Shown in pieces: positions 56,671 to 64,000 of a stretch of DNA of 64,000 nucleotides (the stretch's first letter is position 1; every line of letters starts with the position of its first letter). The position numbers and the translations under genes are program-made. The notes below the pieces were generated by a model that was not told the DNA's origin, did no database searches, and worked only from the letters and a program-made list of their open reading frames with translations. This DNA comes from Sphingobacteriales bacterium 50-39. GTDB taxonomy: Bacteria > Bacteroidota > Bacteroidia > Chitinophagales > Chitinophagaceae. The stretch lies in NCBI GenBank assembly GCA_001898505.1, contig MKTZ01000011.1, positions 186,001 through 250,000 of the forward strand, given 5' to 3'.

Positions 56671-56717
56671 ACAAAATAAGCTACATATTTATCTATATAG
56701 GGTAAAAAGGCGAAAAT
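56671..56717. promoter_or_regulatory. Shared upstream element, copy 2
   Basis: Matches 47194-47240 at 39 of 47 positions (ACAAAATA, TACATATTTATC, ATAGGGTAAAAA). It lies 48 bases before the ATG at 56765. It is the main content of the 223-base gap after the AraC gene. Confidence 0.6.
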
Positions 56718-56764
56718 GTTGTTTAGTAGATTTGAATTATAATTTATTGGACTTCTTGCTCAGT

Positions 56765-58129
56765 ATGAAAAGGAATAAAAAGGCTCCGGTTAAGAATGTG
56801 GAAGGAACGATGGAGGTTGGGGTGGCTCAGGTAGATATTACCCCGGCGACGCCCATTCGCCTGTCTGGTTTTGCGGCAAGAGCCAAGTCTGAAACGGATA
56901 AAGTGATCCGGAAATTGTATGCTAAAGCGCTGGCGCTGGGAAGCGATGCACAAGGCCCCTCCCTGCTAATAACGGTGGATCTGATAGGAATTCAGTGGCG
57001 TACTACCAGCAGGATAGTAGAGCTGTTGGCAAAAAAAATGGGGATAAGGCCGGCACAAATTGCCATCTGTGTCACTCATACACATGGAAGTCCCGAAGTT
57101 GGCTGCCTCATCAGTCATTTACAGTGCAGGGGAGACTATCCTAACAACTATCATTTTAGCGATTCGCTTTTGGAGCTTGATCAACTAATACATATTGCAC
57201 AGTATACCGAGGGGCTTGTTAAAAAGCTCGAGGAAGTGGCGCTTGCGGCGCTCAAAAACCGAAAACCTGCCTTGGTGGCATGGGGGAGGGGGCAGGCCTT
57301 CTTTGCCGAAAATCGGAGAACAGTCGGCGGGCCGGTGGATCTTTCGCTGCCGGTGTTGCGCGTTACCAGTCCGGATGGCACGCTTAGAGCGGTTTGGGTA
57401 AATTATGCCTGCCACGGTATAGCGCTTGGACCAGATGTGAACGCGATGCATGGCGATTGGATGGGCGCTGCACAGGAGGCTATAGAGACGAAGCATCCGG
57501 GGGCTATTGTCCTGGTTTCCATTGGATGCGCAGGCGACTCCCATCCAAGGCTAAGAGATAAAATGGAGTATATAAAGGTATATGGCCAGGAGATCTCCGA
57601 CAGTGTGGACAAATTGCTGAAGTCAAAACTACAGTTCTTAACGAAGCCTCCTGTCGGAAGGATGAAGTGGGTTAAATTGCCTTTTGCAAAGACGCCAACT
57701 GTTCCCGAACTGATCGAGCAAACAAAAGATACGGGTATAAAAGGGTACTACGCGCGTCTGGCCCTGGATCGTATTCAAAGAGGAGCGGCTCTTCCGACGG
57801 CTTTGAACTATCTCATTCAAACCTGGCAGTTCGGCAATAAAATGCTAATGATCAATTTAGGCGGCGAGGTGGTAGCGGATTATAGTGTGCGGCTTAGAAA
57901 AGAGCTGAAGGAAGATAGTCTCTGGATGAATGCGTATACCAATGATGTGTCCTGCTACATTGCTTCGCGTCGAGTAATAAAAGAGGGGGGGTATGAGGCG
58001 GATACCAGTATGTATTGGTATGATCAGCCTTCCCCTTTTTCCGAAGAAATAGAGGCGATTATCATCGATGCTATAAAAGAAATAACGCCTGCTGTATTCA
58101 AAAAAAAAGAAAGGGTATGGATAAAATAA
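56765..58129 (+). CDS. Neutral/alkaline ceramidase-like hydrolase
   Basis: A 454-residue protein with the neutral ceramidase N-terminal fold: MEVGVAQVDITPATPIRLSG, LYAKALALGSDAQGPSLLIT, ICVTHTHGSPEVGCLISH (zinc HxH type), VNYACHGIALGPDVNAMHGD and VLVSIGCAGDSHPR. Neutral ceramidases cleave N-acyl sphingosines, but this large family also occurs in sugar catabolic loci as a hydrolase of unknown substrate. The short basic start (MKRNKKAPVK) shows no signal peptide. I chose the ATG at 56765 because the longer frame to 56609 runs through the shared upstream element. It overlaps the ridA-like gene by 13 bases, so they are coupled. Confidence 0.85.
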   Translation: MKRNKKAPVKNVEGTMEVGVAQVDITPATPIRLSGFAARAKSETDKVIRKLYAKALALGSDAQGPSLLITVDLIGIQWRTTSRIVELLAKKMGIRPAQIAICVTHTHGSPEVGCLISHLQCRGDYPNNYHFSDSLLELDQLIHIAQYTEGLVKKLEEVALAALKNRKPALVAWGRGQAFFAENRRTVGGPVDLSLPVLRVTSPDGTLRAVWVNYACHGIALGPDVNAMHGDWMGAAQEAIETKHPGAIVLVSIGCAGDSHPRLRDKMEYIKVYGQEISDSVDKLLKSKLQFLTKPPVGRMKWVKLPFAKTPTVPELIEQTKDTGIKGYYARLALDRIQRGAALPTALNYLIQTWQFGNKMLMINLGGEVVADYSVRLRKELKEDSLWMNAYTNDVSCYIASRRVIKEGGYEADTSMYWYDQPSPFSEEIEAIIIDAIKEITPAVFKKKERVWIK

Positions 58130-58509
58130 GAATAGATAATCCTGCCAGAGCGGCCGGTTTTGTAACGGGCGCCTTTTCAGACGGGGTATTGGTGGATGGT
58201 TTTTTATTTGTCAGCGGGCAGGCTTCGGTGGATTTTACAACTTCGAGGTTTGTTTTGGGGTCCATCGAGGAAGAAACGGATCGAACGCTTGAAAACATCA
58301 AGGCTATTGTCGAGGCGGGTGGCGCTTCCATGAAGGACGTGGTAAAGTGTACGGTACATTTAAGTGATATCAATGATTTCGATCGTTATAATGAAGTATA
58401 TGCACGGCATTTCCCGGGAACAAAGCCGGCAAGAACGACGGTCCAGTCTGTATTAGGTAAGGGGATAAAGGTTGAAATTGATTGTATCGTAAAAGTGCCT
58501 CCTAAGTAA
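58117..58509 (+). CDS. RidA-family (YjgF/YER057c/UK114) protein
   Basis: A 130-residue RidA homologue: SDGVLVDGFLFVSGQASVDF, EETDRTLENIKAIVEAGGAS, VKCTVHLSDINDFDRYNEVY, PARTTVQSVLGKGIKVEIDC. The catalytic-type arginine (PARTTV) and the C-terminal glutamate (VEIDC) are present. RidA hydrolyses reactive enamine/imine intermediates of amino compounds to keto acids and ammonia. Together with the deacetylase it hints that the substrate contains nitrogen. The start overlaps the end of the ceramidase-like gene. Confidence 0.9.
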   Translation: MDKIRIDNPARAAGFVTGAFSDGVLVDGFLFVSGQASVDFTTSRFVLGSIEEETDRTLENIKAIVEAGGASMKDVVKCTVHLSDINDFDRYNEVYARHFPGTKPARTTVQSVLGKGIKVEIDCIVKVPPK

Positions 58510-58555
58510 CCACTGCAAGCAAACCATTTTATAGAACTCTTTCAACTGCAAAAGT

Positions 58556-61500
58556 ATGAGAAAATTTGACGATCATGCTAATGATCTGCTGCGCCGTATT
58601 TTCAAAAATGTGTTGTTAGTAAAGCTGGTTGTAATAGCTATGCTGATCAACACATTTCAGGCTGCTGCTTTTAGAGGCTCCACTAAGGAGAAAATTGATC
58701 TTAAGGATCACCCTGTCGTTAATACAATGCCGATACAAGGAAGGGTAATGAACGAAAATGGGGAGCCTTTATCCGGGGTTAGCATTATCGAAAAAGGCAC
58801 GGACAACGGCACTTATTCCGCGGCGGACGGCAGTTTTTCTTTAAATGTGAAAGATGAAAATGCGGTGCTGGTGATATCAAATGTGGGGTTCGTTAAATCA
58901 GAGGTTTCCATTAAAAACAACAGGACGCCCATCATTTTGCTGGCAACGCTGCAGAACAATATGGAGGAGGCGGTAGTAGTAGGTTATGGAAAACAGAAAA
59001 AAATAAGTGTTACAGGAGCGATTGCTTCTATACAAACAAAAGAGCTGAAACAGAGCCCGGCAGCAAATTTAGCTGTCTCCCTGGCGGGACGGTTGCCCGG
59101 GCTTACGGCTATTCAGAAAAGCGGGGAGCCGGGAAGGGATATCACACAATTGTTCATCCGGGGTCAGGGTACTGTAAACGTCCAAAGTCCTATTATACTG
59201 GTTGATGGGATTGAACGGGACCTGAAGTCTATCGATCCGAATGAAGTAGAGTCCGTCACCATTCTGAAAGATGCTTCTTCTACGGCTGTCTTCGGGGTAA
59301 GGGGGGCCAACGGGGTTATATTGGTTACGACAAGAAGAGGAAAATCCGAGGTCCCTGAGATTGGCTATTCATTTCAGGCTGGTATGCAGGATTTCCCAAA
59401 CCTGATCAAGCCCGTAAATGCTTTCGATTATGCCACCTTGAAAAATCTGGCGCTAACGAATGACGGATTGAGTCCGGCGTATTCAGACTACGCACTGGAG
59501 CGTTACAAGCTTCATGACGACCCTTTAAGATACCCTGATAATGACTGGAATAAAATAAATCTGAAGAAGTATGCCTTTATGCAAAGACATAACCTGACGA
59601 TATCAGGTGGAAGCAAGTTTGCAAAGTATTTTGTAAATGCAGGATACCTGGGACAGGGGGGGCAGTTTAGAACAGAGCCGCATCAACCATTGGGGTATGA
59701 TCCTGCATTCAAGCTGGATCGGTATAGTTTCCGGTCGAATATTGACCTTCAGCTGAACAAAAACCTGAGTGCATTTCTAAATGTAGCAGGGTATGTAGAA
59801 AAAGTGAACTCTCCGTGGGGGGCCACCGGGAGCAACGCCTCTTTATACATTATAGCTTTTGGCAATGACATGCCGGCAAATGTTCCGGGGCCTTTGACCC
59901 AAAAAGGGGAGATCCTTGTGGGAAGCGCGGGCCAGTGGTCACAGTATGCTTTGATAAACCGATCGGGCTATGTAAAGACGACGAGTGGAAATATAACGTC
60001 CTCTTACGGAATGGAACAAAAACTGAACTTTATAACAGAAGGGCTGTCGGCAAAGGCAATGGTTTCGTTCGATATAACTCCTGTGAACAACCTTAGTGCT
60101 GCCCGGGGGTATGAGAGTTGGATGCAGGTCATCGATCCGAACCTCAAGGGGGCGGATGGAAAGGACAGCATTTATAACGTACCTTCCAATGCCGGGGTAA
60201 ACACGCCGCTTAGCATCAGTGGAACCAGGAGCTTTACTTCTCTGTCGAATGTTCAGGCATCGGTGAATTACGCCAGGGTGTTTAATAAACATTCACTTTC
60301 GTCGTTGCTTTTGTTTCAACAACAAAGCCTGATCATAAACGAGCAATTGCCCTTTAATTCAAGAGGGTTTGCAACAAGATGGGCGTATAATTATGATAGC
60401 CGATATTTTTTCGAATTTGACGCAGGCTATAATGGATCGGAGCAGTTTGCAAAAAAGAGACGATATGGGTTTTTTCCTGCTGTGTCGGGCGCATGGGTGA
60501 TCTCTAAGGAAAAGTTCCTTAAAGATGCATCGGCCATCGATCTGTTAAAGTTAAGGGGTTCGTATGGACTAGTGGGCAACGACAGACTTGGAGGGCAGCG
60601 GTTTTTATATCTCGATGATGTACAATTGACAGGCGGCGGATATAGTCCCAGTCTGGGATTGGGTCAGACTGTACAGATAAATCTTCTTAAAAATCAAAAC
60701 CTGCAATGGGAGGTGGCGAAAAAAACAGACCTGGGTCTCGAGCTGGGGTTATTCAATTCGGTAACGCTGTCTGTAGATCTGTTCAGAGAACGCCGGGATA
60801 ATATACTCCGCAACCGCGGCACGGTGCCATTGATGAACGGATTGCCGATCAGTGTTTTGGCCCCGGTGAATATCGGTGTCGTCGAAAACAAGGGATATGA
60901 AGTGGAGCTCGATTATCAAAAGAAATTCGATAAAGACTGGTCTTTTCTCGCTAAGCTGAATATGAGCTATGCCAGAAACCGTCAGCTTTATGCCGATGAG
61001 CCGCTGCTGCCGCCGGATTATGCTTACAGGTACAGAGAAACCGGGTATCGGATAGGACAGCAATTTGGATATCTTGTAGATAAGTATTTTGGTAGCGAGC
61101 AGGAAATACAGCTTTCGCCGGTGCAAAATGTCGGAGGGCATACTTCCCGCCCGGGTGACTTCAAGTACAGGGATATCACCGGGGATGGGGTAGTGGATCA
61201 AAGAGATATGGCGCCCATCCTGTTTTCTTCGGTGCCGGAGTACTCCTTTGGCGCGGCGCTGCAAGCCTCTTATAAAAACTTCGACCTGAGCATATTATTT
61301 CAGGGCGTCACCAATGTCTCCAATTATTATATGTTCCGCGGCACCAATTCGGTCAGCAACTACGTGGCCAGGCATCTTGAGAGCTGGACACCAGAGCGGG
61401 CCAGTAAGGGTCTGCCGATCGAATATCCCCGTCTGACGACGCAAGCTAATCCTAACGAGATTATGAATAACTTCTTTATCAATGATGCCAGTTATATAAG

Positions 61501-61705
61501 ACTCAAGAACGCGGAAATTGGCTATAATCTGCCAGCCAGGATGTTAAGCAGGCTAAGGATCAGGGGAATCAGGATCTTCGCTAACGGGTTTAATCTTATG
61601 ACCTGGGATAGGCTGCCTACCAAGAATTTTGACCCTGAACTTACAGGAGACCTTTCATACCCCATCGTCCGCATATACAATTTTGGGATTAATGTTAATT
61701 TCTAA
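58556..61705 (+). CDS. SusC-like TonB-linked outer membrane transporter
   Basis: A 1049-residue SusC protein. Signal region to about residue 40, then a carboxypeptidase-regulatory-like domain (about 58-135: IQGRVMNENGEPLSGVSIIE), the TonB box/plug start (EEAVVVGYGKQKKISVTGAI), SusC signature LRGQGTVN-like FIRGQGTVNVQSPIILVDGI, and VESVTILKDASSTAVFGVRG ANGVILVTT. The barrel ends LTGDLSYPIVRIYNFGINVN. With SusD it imports a substrate too large or rare for porins using TonB energy. 46 bases after ridA, 18 before susD. Confidence 0.95.
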   Translation: MRKFDDHANDLLRRIFKNVLLVKLVVIAMLINTFQAAAFRGSTKEKIDLKDHPVVNTMPIQGRVMNENGEPLSGVSIIEKGTDNGTYSAADGSFSLNVKDENAVLVISNVGFVKSEVSIKNNRTPIILLATLQNNMEEAVVVGYGKQKKISVTGAIASIQTKELKQSPAANLAVSLAGRLPGLTAIQKSGEPGRDITQLFIRGQGTVNVQSPIILVDGIERDLKSIDPNEVESVTILKDASSTAVFGVRGANGVILVTTRRGKSEVPEIGYSFQAGMQDFPNLIKPVNAFDYATLKNLALTNDGLSPAYSDYALERYKLHDDPLRYPDNDWNKINLKKYAFMQRHNLTISGGSKFAKYFVNAGYLGQGGQFRTEPHQPLGYDPAFKLDRYSFRSNIDLQLNKNLSAFLNVAGYVEKVNSPWGATGSNASLYIIAFGNDMPANVPGPLTQKGEILVGSAGQWSQYALINRSGYVKTTSGNITSSYGMEQKLNFITEGLSAKAMVSFDITPVNNLSAARGYESWMQVIDPNLKGADGKDSIYNVPSNAGVNTPLSISGTRSFTSLSNVQASVNYARVFNKHSLSSLLLFQQQSLIINEQLPFNSRGFATRWAYNYDSRYFFEFDAGYNGSEQFAKKRRYGFFPAVSGAWVISKEKFLKDASAIDLLKLRGSYGLVGNDRLGGQRFLYLDDVQLTGGGYSPSLGLGQTVQINLLKNQNLQWEVAKKTDLGLELGLFNSVTLSVDLFRERRDNILRNRGTVPLMNGLPISVLAPVNIGVVENKGYEVELDYQKKFDKDWSFLAKLNMSYARNRQLYADEPLLPPDYAYRYRETGYRIGQQFGYLVDKYFGSEQEIQLSPVQNVGGHTSRPGDFKYRDITGDGVVDQRDMAPILFSSVPEYSFGAALQASYKNFDLSILFQGVTNVSNYYMFRGTNSVSNYVARHLESWTPERASKGLPIEYPRLTTQANPNEIMNNFFINDASYIRLKNAEIGYNLPARMLSRLRIRGIRIFANGFNLMTWDRLPTKNFDPELTGDLSYPIVRIYNFGINVNF

Positions 61706-61723
61706 CCATTAAGAGATATTGCA

Positions 61724-63445
61724 ATGAAAAAATTTCCTATATACGCGCTCGTTATATTTTTCAGCCTTGCCGGGTGTAATAAAAAGTTTCTGGATATTAC
61801 TCCAAACGGGCAAATAACGCTGAATGATATTTTTAATGACGAGAACAGGACCGGCGCCTATTTGAACAGGGTATATGGGCATATGCCGACCTATTATTGG
61901 AATTATTTCTTTTACGCCTTTTTGTCGGGGATCTCCGATGATGCCCATGACAGCGATGTCGGCAACGAGACGAGCAGTATGGCGCACCAGTGGTTCGGCA
62001 ATGCTTTAACCCCCAGCAACGACCCCACCGGCGATACGTATACATCTTTATGGGCGGGCATTTATGATGCCAATGTTTTTTTGGCAAATATTGACGGAGC
62101 AAATGTTACTACGGGGAATAAAAAGATGCGTTATAAGGCAGAGGCCCAATTGCTACGCGCCTTTTATTACCTGGAGCTCGTCAAAAAATACGGTCCGTTG
62201 CCGTGGATTGACAAGCCGTTCGATCCCAAGTTTGATTATTCGCAATTAAAGCGGCCATCTTTCCAGGACATTACAAATAACATTGTTACCGACTGCGACT
62301 CGGCTATTGGCAATCCGGCATTGCCACTGCGAATTACTTCCGACAATGAGCGGGGACGTTTGACAAAAGCAGCTGCCTATGCGATCAAGTCCGAAGTATT
62401 ATTATTCAATGCGAGCCCGCTGTGGAATCCGGCTAATGACGCGGCGAAATGGCAGGCGGCTTCCAATGGAGCAAAGGAAGGACTACAGGCGCTGACTGCC
62501 GGGGGCGCTTTTCAGCTCTTTGGTGATTATGGAACATACTTTTTGCATAACTCCGATGTTTCCGCAGCGCCTCTCGACCGGGAAACGATTTTTGAGCGGC
62601 CGCTGGGGAGTGTTTCGGCGCTTATCAACAGTATTCCAAGCAAGCCGGGAATGATGAAGGCCGGGTCCTGCCCTTCACAGGAGCTGGTCGATAGTTATGA
62701 TATGCAAACGACAGGAGAGCCTCCTATACTGGGGTACCAGGACGACCAGCACCTGCAGCCTATTGTAAATCCGGCCTCCGGGTATGATCCGGGCAATCCG
62801 TTTGTAAATCGTGATCCACGTTTTTATGCTACGGTTTGGTATAATGGCGCGGTGTATGATATGGGGAACGGCATTTTGCATACAATGGCTATGTATGCCG
62901 GTGGCGCCGACCAGATCCTTCAAACCCCACCCAGCAGGCGGAATACCCATACCGGATATTATTTGAGAAAATTCATAGATCCCACTATCCCGGATCAGAA
63001 CGCGCAGAACTCCTCCAACTGGAAAAAATTCAGGCTTGCCGAATTGTACCTGAACTATGCTGAAGCGGAAAATGAGGCAAACGGACCGACACCGGATGTT
63101 TATAATGCGGTGAATGCCATACGGACAAGGGCTACGATGCCGAACCTGCCTGCCGGACTAAGCCAGGATCAGATGAGGGACCGGATACGCAAAGAGAGGC
63201 GCGTGGAATTTGCATTTGAGGAAGAGCGTTTCTGGGATGTGCGGAGATGGAAGATACTGGATAAAACAGACAAGTTTGTAACGGGAATGGAACCTGCTAA
63301 GATCACCGATACTACCTTCAGCTTTAAAAGATTTATCGTAAGAAGCACCAACGTATGGCAAAGCAAGTTCCTGCTGTTCCCTATCCCGCTGAAAGATGCC
63401 TCGATAATTCCTGATTTTGGCAAAAATCAGAACCCGGGCTGGTGA
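61724..63445 (+). CDS. SusD-like substrate-binding lipoprotein (RagB/SusD)
   Basis: A 573-residue surface lipoprotein: signal with lipobox FFSLAGC (Cys18), then FLDITPNGQITLNDIF. TPR-like helices follow (AEAQLLRAFYYLELVKKYGP, PLPWIDKPFD, TKAAAYAIKSEVLLFNASP) and the end RIRKERRVEFAFEEERFWDV, the classic SusD C-terminal motif. It covers the SusC barrel and captures the ligand outside the cell. Complete and normal in length. Confidence 0.95.
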   Translation: MKKFPIYALVIFFSLAGCNKKFLDITPNGQITLNDIFNDENRTGAYLNRVYGHMPTYYWNYFFYAFLSGISDDAHDSDVGNETSSMAHQWFGNALTPSNDPTGDTYTSLWAGIYDANVFLANIDGANVTTGNKKMRYKAEAQLLRAFYYLELVKKYGPLPWIDKPFDPKFDYSQLKRPSFQDITNNIVTDCDSAIGNPALPLRITSDNERGRLTKAAAYAIKSEVLLFNASPLWNPANDAAKWQAASNGAKEGLQALTAGGAFQLFGDYGTYFLHNSDVSAAPLDRETIFERPLGSVSALINSIPSKPGMMKAGSCPSQELVDSYDMQTTGEPPILGYQDDQHLQPIVNPASGYDPGNPFVNRDPRFYATVWYNGAVYDMGNGILHTMAMYAGGADQILQTPPSRRNTHTGYYLRKFIDPTIPDQNAQNSSNWKKFRLAELYLNYAEAENEANGPTPDVYNAVNAIRTRATMPNLPAGLSQDQMRDRIRKERRVEFAFEEERFWDVRRWKILDKTDKFVTGMEPAKITDTTFSFKRFIVRSTNVWQSKFLLFPIPLKDASIIPDFGKNQNPGW

Positions 63446-63489
63446 GCTAATAGTTGACAACCATAATTATTATTTAAAAGAGCAGCGTC

Positions 63490-64000
63490 ATGAAGATGAA
63501 ATACATAATACTGATACTGGCAATTTTAGCATCCTGTAATAAAAAAGCCATCGATGTGGAGGACCTTAGCCGGTTTCACAAAATATATATTGTACAGGCA
63601 GGTCAAAATCCATTTGCCAATCTTCTGAAAATTACAGACTCCCTGCAAATTATTCAGATAAACGCCGGCATTGGCGGGCTAACGCCGGCAAGCCAGGACA
63701 TGGCAATACATTTTGAAGTTTTAGACGACTCCGTAGCGGCGTACAATGCAGCAAATCTTACCAATTATCAGGTAGTACCTCAGGCGAGCTTTCAATTTTC
63801 TACAGCGGATGTATCCATCAAGAAAGGAGATTATTTTTCCTCTCCTTTGGAAATACAATTTAAAACGCTGGGATATATAGAGGGGGGCGTATCCTACCTT
63901 CTACCCATTGGGATCAGCAAGACCGGTAATGGGGTTCCGGTCAACGATCAGCATGATATTGTCTACCTGCTCATCACCGGATCGTATCCTCTTGGAAAAG
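63490..64000 (+). CDS. DUF1735-type surface lipoprotein (5' part, runs off the right edge)
   Basis: Open from the ATG at 63490 to the window end (170 codons). It begins with a lipoprotein signal, LILAILASC, with the cysteine at about residue 16. The mature chain has the DUF1735/BACON-like beta domain layout: FEVLDDSVAAYNAANLTNYQ, VVPQASFQFSTADVSIKKGD, YFSSPLEIQF and YLLPIGISK. Such proteins follow SusD in many polysaccharide utilisation loci and bind glycans at the surface or carry a hydrolase domain further on. The C-terminus is not visible. Confidence 0.85.
   Translation, partial: MKMKYIILILAILASCNKKAIDVEDLSRFHKIYIVQAGQNPFANLLKITDSLQIIQINAGIGGLTPASQDMAIHFEVLDDSVAAYNAANLTNYQVVPQASFQFSTADVSIKKGDYFSSPLEIQFKTLGYIEGGVSYLLPIGISKTGNGVPVNDQHDIVYLLITGSYPLGK

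Noticed and set aside
56609-56764. N-terminal extension of the ceramidase-like protein
   Set aside because: It translates the shared regulatory element and contains no signal peptide.
1-64000. tRNA, rRNA, prophage, transposase or integrase genes
   Set aside because: None recognised by reading both strands; a tRNA scan was not possible here.

Overview
The window looks like chromosomal DNA of a Bacteroidota bacterium, probably in or near the Chitinophagaceae. The evidence is a SusC/SusD pair with a DUF1735-type lipoprotein, two secreted proteins with type IX secretion (Por) C-terminal sorting domains, A-rich leaders without clear Shine-Dalgarno sites, TAnnTTTG-type promoter -7 boxes, and housekeeping genes typical of the phylum. 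Placement below phylum level is inference from gene content only.

Layout. 1-379: 5' end of a GH5 cellulase-like gene. 660-6885: a GNAT acetyltransferase and a Wadjet-type condensin operon jetA-jetB-jetC with no jetD. 6960-14131: an outer-membrane-type protein, two T9SS cargo proteins, and between them a metal-flavoured patch (AraC regulator with an HMA-like CxxC, a tiny membrane protein, a second AraC regulator, a 26-residue six-cysteine peptide and a GNAT with a Cys-rich tail). 14287-24736: MGH1-like glucosidase, DEAD-box helicase, chromate transporter, a decayed M20 amidohydrolase, a YjbR-family gene, nadD, feoA-like, ybeY, mnmG and a secreted hypothetical. Two parS-like palindromes lie just before mnmG. 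24911-28683: nadA, an AT-rich 600-bp gap full of DnaA-box-like TTCCAC motifs (candidate origin), and ppiD. 28782-37283: DUF2480 gene, cydAB, mgtE, a fasciclin lipoprotein, kdnB, a ROK kinase and kdsB. 37419-40962: the ATP-grasp / alpha-E / transglutaminase triad. 40965-42008: an Abi_2 (HEPN) gene with a promoter, a palindromic operator and a structured leader. 42052-46947: sterol desaturase, DUF2007, dnaN, recX, omega-amidase, nagA.

47194-64000 differs from the rest: the coding strand becomes richer in A, T and G and all genes point the same way. It encodes a two-block catabolic locus: amidohydrolase, zinc alcohol dehydrogenase, enolase-superfamily dehydratase, HisD-family dehydrogenase, UlaG-like lactonase, RraA aldolase, PIG-L deacetylase and sodium symporter; then an AraC regulator, a ceramidase-like hydrolase, RidA, SusC, SusD and a surface lipoprotein. 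The enzyme set suggests uptake of an N-acylated sugar-like compound and its oxidation, delactonisation, dehydration and aldol cleavage without phosphorylation. A shared 47-bp element upstream of both blocks, with a third partial copy inside the first, probably ties them together. The substrate is unknown.

A second theme is a family of dispersed palindromic repeats (short hairpins with three-base loops, some attached to a longer CTTCG-rich module) between genes and, in two or three cases, apparently inserted in frame inside genes.
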